Shown one piece after another: positions 5,816 to 11,293 of a stretch of DNA of 13,607 bases. The DNA is taken from the NCBI GenBank assembly GCA_023142215.1, contig JAGLJW010000042.1, positions 1 through 13,607 on the forward strand, in the 5' to 3' direction. The position numbers and the translations under genes are program-made. Positions within the stretch are counted from its first letter, which is position 1; the number at the start of each line of letters is the position of its first letter. Source of the stretch: Candidatus Parcubacteria bacterium (lineage in GTDB: Bacteria; Patescibacteriota; Patescibacteriia; Patescibacteriales; UBA12075). The notes under the pieces are model-generated. The model searched no databases, was not told where the DNA came from, and worked only from the letters and a program-made list of their open reading frames with translations.

Positions 5816-7597
5816 TTAATTGCAATCCTCTGGACAATTACATCTATTTTCCTTAAAATTATTTATCTCCTCGCAAACCCCATTTCCGCAAGGCATACAA
5901 GTAAAAAAAGGAGTTCCTATTAACGGTTCGCATTCTCCATTATTATTTATTCCATAAGCTCCCAATCCTTTTAATCCAAAACAGCAATTATCAGGATAAT
6001 TGGTTTTTCCTTTTAAATTATCAGGATTTGCAAATTCGCCTGCTTTGGCACAATTTGTCTTCTCACAAACCTCCTGACATTCTTCTAAAGTTTCAAAGGG
6101 TGTTTCAAAAGAACAGCCACCATAAACAATTATTTCTTTACATTTATTTAAGGCTTCATTAAATTCATATCCTTTAATAATTTTTGACATATGACAAGGA
6201 GAATCAAATACTACTTTTTCACTACACCTTGCATTAAGTGCTGATTTTTCTTTGATTGTAAATTTGCTTTCAACACATTTCCTTTTATCTAGTGCTGCAT
6301 ATCCTGGCATACTAGTTAAATTAACATCTTCCTCATCAAAATAACAAAATTCCACTTTAAACTCCCCATCTAACACTTGTTTCAATAAGCCTTCTTTGTA
6401 ACTTTCTTCACCACACAAGCTATCCTTATAAATACATTCTTTTTGATTCCATTGAAATTCCCATGGACCATTATATTTATAATAAGCATATTCAGGACGC
6501 GAATACAATACACAAGGTGTAAAATTTAATACGTCATTCTCGCAAGTGGATATACAATCAGTTTCACAATATTGAGTTAATATTTTCCAAGTATTTTCCT
6601 TTAATTGATAGAAATGTGTTGTTGTTCTGTTTGCGCCAGTAAGGAATGGAGTATAAATCGGATTAGCAGTATTAGAAATCGTTACTTTTACTATTTCTCC
6701 TGCCTTGTATTCCTCCTTATCTGTCCTAATAACCACTTCTTTATCCGATTTTCCTTTGATTGTGAATTTATTAGAATAAATTAACTGATCATCATTAGTA
6801 CCATCTATATCTCTTTTTATGCTTTTAACTCTATATATTCCCGCTGAAACTTGTTTTGAAATTTTTTTAGAATAAATCATGCTTACTGAATCATCACACC
6901 AAGATTCTTGTTGATCCCATTCAAACTTCAATTTATTTCTTGATTTTATTGAAAACGGTCCCTCTATATTACAATCTGCATCACACGGACATCGAACTTT
7001 TTTCACTTCTATCCAATTATTATTTTCAAATCTTTCAATAATATAAGCAGGATAATCCATTTTCTGCTCTCTGTCTGAATTATTCTCAATTGTTATTTTT
7101 ACAATTTCTCTCTGTTCATATTTCATTTTATTTGTTGTAATAGCCACTTCTTCAATCAATTCTTCTTTAACTTTCTCACATTTCCCATCTTTACATTTGC
7201 AAACATATTTATCAAATTCAACAAGACAAGGTTCTCTTTTATATATAGCTTTTATTCTATTCTCTTTTATATTTTTAGCTTCATCTTGATTGAAACATTT
7301 ATAGTCGTCTATAGAAGTATCGCACAATGGCCATGCATTTGGACCAACATAAACCAATTCACAATCAGAATCAATTTCGCATTGAACTTCATTTACTAAA
7401 GGTATTACTAAATTATTTGTTTTTGGTATATTTATTAAATATACTACATAAACAATAATTATTATTGGTGCAAGAATCATTAAAATAACTAAAATCATTT
7501 TAACAATCACAAAAGAAAAAGGTTCTTTTTTGGATGATTGATTTTCGTTTTGTTCTGAATTTAAATTTTGGTTTGGATTTTGTGTTTGATTATGCAT
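5816..7597 (-). CDS. Membrane-anchored cysteine-rich surface protein with a Kunitz/BPTI-like domain
   Basis: This 593-aa protein has 36 cysteines by my count. A Gln/Asn-rich cytoplasmic segment (1-25) precedes one transmembrane helix (about 27-57). Outside it has a cysteine module (73-140, opening CEIDSDC and closing CKCKDGKC) and two Ig-like domains (about 151-281 and 288-447). The first is marked by KYEQREIVKITIENN and YSNKFTIK, the second by YKAGEIVKVTISN. A Kunitz-like domain (458-511) has C458, C468, C486, C495, C507 and C511, with the hallmarks YEFN, YGGC and FETLEEC. The C-terminal cysteine module (516-592) ends in CGNGVCE and CNCPEDC. In BPTI the residue after the second cysteine is P1; here it is His469, and the usual Gly before PC is Ser. 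This copy may therefore have lost or changed inhibitory specificity. It is the last gene of the four-gene group and is closely related to its upstream neighbour. Kunitz identification is from spacing and motifs; function is inferred. Confidence 0.85.
   Translation of the reverse strand: MHNQTQNPNQNLNSEQNENQSSKKEPFSFVIVKMILVILMILAPIIIIVYVVYLINIPKTNNLVIPLVNEVQCEIDSDCELVYVGPNAWPLCDTSIDDYKCFNQDEAKNIKENRIKAIYKREPCLVEFDKYVCKCKDGKCEKVKEELIEEVAITTNKMKYEQREIVKITIENNSDREQKMDYPAYIIERFENNNWIEVKKVRCPCDADCNIEGPFSIKSRNKLKFEWDQQESWCDDSVSMIYSKKISKQVSAGIYRVKSIKRDIDGTNDDQLIYSNKFTIKGKSDKEVVIRTDKEEYKAGEIVKVTISNTANPIYTPFLTGANRTTTHFYQLKENTWKILTQYCETDCISTCENDVLNFTPCVLYSRPEYAYYKYNGPWEFQWNQKECIYKDSLCGEESYKEGLLKQVLDGEFKVEFCYFDEEDVNLTSMPGYAALDKRKCVESKFTIKEKSALNARCSEKVVFDSPCHMSKIIKGYEFNEALNKCKEIIVYGGCSFETPFETLEECQEVCEKTNCAKAGEFANPDNLKGKTNYPDNCCFGLKGLGAYGINNNGECEPLIGTPFFTCMPCGNGVCEEINNFKENRCNCPEDCN
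7360..7552 (-). repeat. Copy A of a 193-bp near-identical direct repeat (paralogous gene starts)
   Basis: This stretch aligns without gaps to 9232-9424, with most positions identical. It encodes the Asn/Gln-rich leader, the transmembrane helix and the first two cysteines of the 593-aa and 609-aa proteins. Some differences are silent third-base changes, and the transmembrane segments differ only at a few residues. This indicates recent duplication or gene conversion confined mainly to the anchor module. Confidence 0.8.
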
Positions 7598-7633
7598 AAA
7601 GTTTTATTAGTAAATTAATTAAAAGTTTAAAAT

Positions 7634-9463
7634 TTAACCGCAATTTCTCCTACAATCATCTTGTCGAAAATTTTCATAATACGGTTCAAGTTTAAGTAAA
7701 TCATTAACTTTAACAATTTCTTCAAGCTCCCACATTTTACAGCTACTATGATTAGAACTTTTATCAACGCATTGATATCCAATAGACTTTAAAGTGTCAA
7801 TAAGAGATGAACTGGGATTATCTATAAGCCAAATTGCAGAACCTAAAATATAATTTTCACCACTAACACCCCAAATCTGGTTTAATCTTTCTTGCCCACA
7901 ATTAGCAGCTGTAAATAATTGTCCTAAAAAATGAATATTTTTATATTTTGAATCTATCGGATAAACATCACTTCCGATACCTGCCCCAACAGACTCATCA
8001 GTGCAAAGAGTTTCTTGCTGATTTATGAATTTGAAAGTGGAAAGAATTTGGTTCAAAACAATTTTATAATCTGCTATTGTTTCGTCTTTAAAATAAATAA
8101 CATAGTTATAATTGGAATTTTTTGAAAAAAATATTTTAGTACCCAAATCGCCTTCATAACCAAATACAGACACATCCTTATAACCATCTGGGTTTAAACT
8201 TAATTTGCATTTTACAGCTTTTATATTATTAATGTATATAGTTTCTTCTTTATTATTAAGACAATAATCATTATTTTTTATAGGAGAATTATTAAAAGCA
8301 ACTTCAAAATTAGCATTAGGATGATCGTTTTTCGGTCTAAATGATACGGAATTTTCCATTAACACGCTTCCTTGAAAATGAGAATTTATATCCTTAAAAG
8401 TATATTCCCAATCCTCTGGATACTTCATCTCAAACCCAAACTCCTCATTTTGATAAGTTCGCCAGTCGGAAGTGTCAATTTTTTTCTCACAAATCTCCTG
8501 ACATTCTTCTGAGGTTTTAAAAGGTATTTCAAAAGAACAGCCCCCGACTTTTTTTTCAATACATTTTTTAGTATCTAAGTCAAATTCATATCCTATACCT
8601 AACATTTTACACGGACCGATTCCTTTTACTTTCTCCCCACACCTTGCGTCAATCGCTGATTTTTCTTTGATCGTGAATTCATTGGAATATAAAATTTGAC
8701 TTAAAGGTCCTACAATATCCGCTAACATATAGAATACCTTGAATCTATATCTGCCTTTTGTAATTATTTGACAATCGTTTTCTTTTTGATCCCAAATAAT
8801 TTCTTCGCTATTGTTTGACAATAATGTCATAAATACCCTGCTACAATCCGTCAAACATGGACAACCTACAGCATTTCTAATTTCTTCCCATTCTCCATTA
8901 TTAAATTCTTCTACCATTGTGTTATGAACCCAAATTCCCCAATCCAAGTTATTTTTAATCGTCAATTTCACTTCTTCGCCTTTTTCATATTCCACTTTAT
9001 TTATCATAATAACCACCCCTTCAGCTAATTCTTTTTTAACTTTCTCGCATTTCCCATCTTTACATTTGCAAGTATATTGAGTTTTCTCTAACTGTGGTAC
9101 ACACAAAGGACATATAAGATTTCTTTGATGTCTTTCTTTTACTCCCATTGTTTCTTCTTGGGAAAAATATTGACATTGAAATTCTTCGTCCGAAGTACTA
9201 CAAGGACTGCACTCACCTATAAAAGCAAGGGCACAATCAAGATCAATTTCACATTGAACTTTATTTACTAAAGGTATTATTGAATTATTTGCTTTTGGTA
9301 TATTTATTAAATATACCACATAAACAATAATTATTATTGGTGCAAGAATTATCAAGATAACCAAAATCATTTTAACAATCATAAAAGAAAAAGGTTCTTT
9401 TTCAGGTGATTGATTTTCGTTTTGATTTTGTGTTGATTCTAAATTTTGTATTGTATTTGGCAT
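7634..9463 (-). CDS. Membrane-anchored surface protein with Kunitz/BPTI-like and PsbP-like domains
   Basis: This 609-aa protein has a Gln/Asn-rich N-terminus, a transmembrane helix (about 26-55) and a cysteine module (71-139, CEIDLDC to CKCKDGKC). An Ig-like domain follows (about 150-266, with EYEKGEEVKLTIKNN and YSNEFTIKEKS). The Kunitz-like domain (275-325) has cysteines 275, 285, 301, 309, 321 and 325. Its loops between C2-C3 and C3-C4 (15 and 7 residues) equal those of BPTI; the first and fourth loops differ by one residue. It keeps GPC-K at the reactive site, so P1 would be Lys286, as in trypsin inhibitors. A PsbP-like domain follows (about 331-482), starting WRTYQNEEFGFEMKYPEDW. The C-terminal cysteine-containing region (487-609) resembles nothing I know. 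It starts 36 bp after the 591-aa gene, and a TATAAT lies in that gap without a good -35. It may act as a surface protease inhibitor (inference). Confidence 0.87.
   Translation of the reverse strand: MPNTIQNLESTQNQNENQSPEKEPFSFMIVKMILVILIILAPIIIIVYVVYLINIPKANNSIIPLVNKVQCEIDLDCALAFIGECSPCSTSDEEFQCQYFSQEETMGVKERHQRNLICPLCVPQLEKTQYTCKCKDGKCEKVKKELAEGVVIMINKVEYEKGEEVKLTIKNNLDWGIWVHNTMVEEFNNGEWEEIRNAVGCPCLTDCSRVFMTLLSNNSEEIIWDQKENDCQIITKGRYRFKVFYMLADIVGPLSQILYSNEFTIKEKSAIDARCGEKVKGIGPCKMLGIGYEFDLDTKKCIEKKVGGCSFEIPFKTSEECQEICEKKIDTSDWRTYQNEEFGFEMKYPEDWEYTFKDINSHFQGSVLMENSVSFRPKNDHPNANFEVAFNNSPIKNNDYCLNNKEETIYINNIKAVKCKLSLNPDGYKDVSVFGYEGDLGTKIFFSKNSNYNYVIYFKDETIADYKIVLNQILSTFKFINQQETLCTDESVGAGIGSDVYPIDSKYKNIHFLGQLFTAANCGQERLNQIWGVSGENYILGSAIWLIDNPSSSLIDTLKSIGYQCVDKSSNHSSCKMWELEEIVKVNDLLKLEPYYENFRQDDCRRNCG
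9232..9424 (-). repeat. Copy B of the 193-bp near-identical direct repeat
   Basis: This is the partner of 7360-7552, same orientation and length. It covers the 5' part of the 609-aa gene from the Asn/Gln-rich leader through the transmembrane helix to the CEIDxDC motif. The two genes diverge sharply on the far side of this block. They become similar again around the Kunitz-coding part. Confidence 0.8.
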
Positions 9464-9499
9464 AAATTTTTAACTAAAAATAAAAAATTATATTAATAT

Positions 9500-11275
9500 C
9501 TATTTGACTAATTTCAAACACTCTTCCTTATATGCATCTTTGTATTTTCCAATAAACTTATCACAAAAATCAATCTTATCATTCATCCCTGCTTTATTCA
9601 GAACAACTACTAAACGCCAATAACAATTATCTTTTCTTGCTGGATATTCTGATTTTATACTTTCGCAAATTGTTGCATCCTTATTTTTTTCGCTAAAGCA
9701 TTCATAACAATTATTTATATCAGCAACTCTACAACCATAACTAATTGGCCAATCAAGATAAGTACATTGTTTTACTTCATTTAATCCATGACAATTCTGC
9801 CCGCTGTCCCAATCCCAATCATCGTGAAATAATTCTCCCACAAAATCCAAATAATCATATTCTTCCCCGCAATAACCTGTTGCCGAATAATTGTTTTTTT
9901 CTTCTTCGGCTCTATACCAATCCCGAACCATTTTTCTGATTTCGTTTAAAGATTTATTTTGATTTTCTTCCCACCATTGTTGCCAATTATCAATTCTGAA
10001 AGAAAAACGATAACCTTTATCAATTGGAGCGGTTTTTGGATATGGGCTTGGAGTTACTATTATTCTTATTATTTCTTCACACTCCTCTTTGATAAGTTTT
10101 TCAAAATAATCTGCTGATGAATCTGCCGATAAACTAATACAACGAGGATTAAAAACCCTTTCATCATCCAGTGCTTCAATCAAATAAGAAATTGCTTCTT
10201 TGCCATAATCATAAAGTTTTTCGGGAATTGCGTTTTTAATTTCCTGAGAAATATTGTCGTTGCCCATTTGTTGGATTAAATCTTGAATCCTATCTTCTGC
10301 AGATAAATTTTCAAAACTTAAAGATTTTTTATCCGTACATTTATTATTCTCACAAATGCATTTAGGAAGTATTGGTCCACTTTCATTGCAAACAACCGCA
10401 CAATCGTCTATCTCTGTATTTTTATTTACGCAATTATATTTACAATTACAGTGAGAAAAGCGAGCTTCACAATTAGAATCTTCTTGGCAATAATCCAATC
10501 CTTTATTTTCAGTAAAATTATCTTTTATTGTAAATTCATTAGAATAATAATTAAATATAGGTGGTAACCCATTACCAATAAAAGTATTATCCCACACTCC
10601 AATTCTAAATCTAAATTTACCTGCTTCTATTTGTAATCCTATGCTATCTTTTTGATCCCATAAAAAAGTTTTATCATTTTGAGAATTTATTACCGTTTGT
10701 GTTTTTTCGCACAAACCAAGACATTCTATGTCAAATCTAATTTGTTGCCATTCATCATTATTAAATTTTTCAACTGCGATATTATAAAATTCTATTTCCT
10801 TATCCAAATTATTCTTAATTGTCAATTTCACTTCCTCGCCTGTTTGACATTCTGTTTTGTCTGTTGTTAAACTAATTTCTTTTTCAATATTACTTTTCTT
10901 AATATCATTTCCATAGTCCCATTCACTAACACATAGTCCATTCTGACAAGAGCATGAAGAAGGAGGCTCGCATAAAGAAAACAAATTACTAAAAACCACT
11001 AAAGCACCACATTTTAATACAGTCTTTTTATTTAAACAACCACAATTTGTTATTTTACAATCTGAATCTCTTGAACAAAAAATATATTCTGGGTCTTGAG
11101 TAAAGCTAAAATTTACGCTTCCGCAAAATAACAAAGGAATTATTACAACATAGATTAATAAAAAAGCAAAAAAGATAATTCCCGCTTTTTGCCACACTTT
11201 TAATTTCTGCCAAAAATTCTTTGGCTTTTGTTCTGAATTTAAATTTTGATTTGTATCTTGAATTTTATTTTGCAT
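9500..11275 (-). CDS. Membrane-anchored cysteine-rich surface protein with Ig-like and HEAT-like regions
   Basis: This 591-aa protein shares the architecture of its neighbours but has a diverged anchor: basic N-terminus (FWQKLKVWQK), transmembrane helix (about 29-51), then C51. A first cysteine module (67-115) opens CSRDSDCKITNCGC and closes CSCQNGLC. An Ig-like domain (about 133-252) contains TGEEVKLTIKNN and YSNEFTIKD. A second cysteine module spans 263-313. A helical region (about 320-458) contains one HEAT-like unit (YGKEAISYLIEALDDERV, 357-374) and a Trp-rich stretch WQQWWEENQNK. The C-terminal region (466-587) has paired-cysteine helical units (ICESIKSEYPARKDNCYWRL) that resemble CEKI...DRCYYDYA units in the next upstream protein. 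No Kunitz or protease motif is visible. It lies 18 bp after the upstream gene. Function is unknown; it may be a binding or scaffold partner in the same surface assembly. Confidence 0.8.
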   Translation of the reverse strand: MQNKIQDTNQNLNSEQKPKNFWQKLKVWQKAGIIFFAFLLIYVVIIPLLFCGSVNFSFTQDPEYIFCSRDSDCKITNCGCLNKKTVLKCGALVVFSNLFSLCEPPSSCSCQNGLCVSEWDYGNDIKKSNIEKEISLTTDKTECQTGEEVKLTIKNNLDKEIEFYNIAVEKFNNDEWQQIRFDIECLGLCEKTQTVINSQNDKTFLWDQKDSIGLQIEAGKFRFRIGVWDNTFIGNGLPPIFNYYSNEFTIKDNFTENKGLDYCQEDSNCEARFSHCNCKYNCVNKNTEIDDCAVVCNESGPILPKCICENNKCTDKKSLSFENLSAEDRIQDLIQQMGNDNISQEIKNAIPEKLYDYGKEAISYLIEALDDERVFNPRCISLSADSSADYFEKLIKEECEEIIRIIVTPSPYPKTAPIDKGYRFSFRIDNWQQWWEENQNKSLNEIRKMVRDWYRAEEEKNNYSATGYCGEEYDYLDFVGELFHDDWDWDSGQNCHGLNEVKQCTYLDWPISYGCRVADINNCYECFSEKNKDATICESIKSEYPARKDNCYWRLVVVLNKAGMNDKIDFCDKFIGKYKDAYKEECLKLVK

Positions 11276-11293
11276 ATATGTAATTTTAAAAAA

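Noticed and set aside
9464..9499. Promoter in the gap before the 609-aa gene (TATAAT on the minus strand at 9492-9487)
   Set aside because: There is no acceptable -35 at 16-18 nt; the nearest TTGAAA is 19 nt away, and TATAAT is frequent in such AT-rich spacers.
9745..10870. Two short plus-strand frames opposite the 591-aa gene
   Set aside because: They are antisense shadows without recognisable motifs or start signals.
11276..11293. Possible frameshift hiding a subtilase catalytic domain after the propeptide-like end
   Set aside because: The next gene starts 18 bp on with its own leader and transmembrane helix, and no DTG, HGT or GTSMA-type motifs are seen in its sequence.
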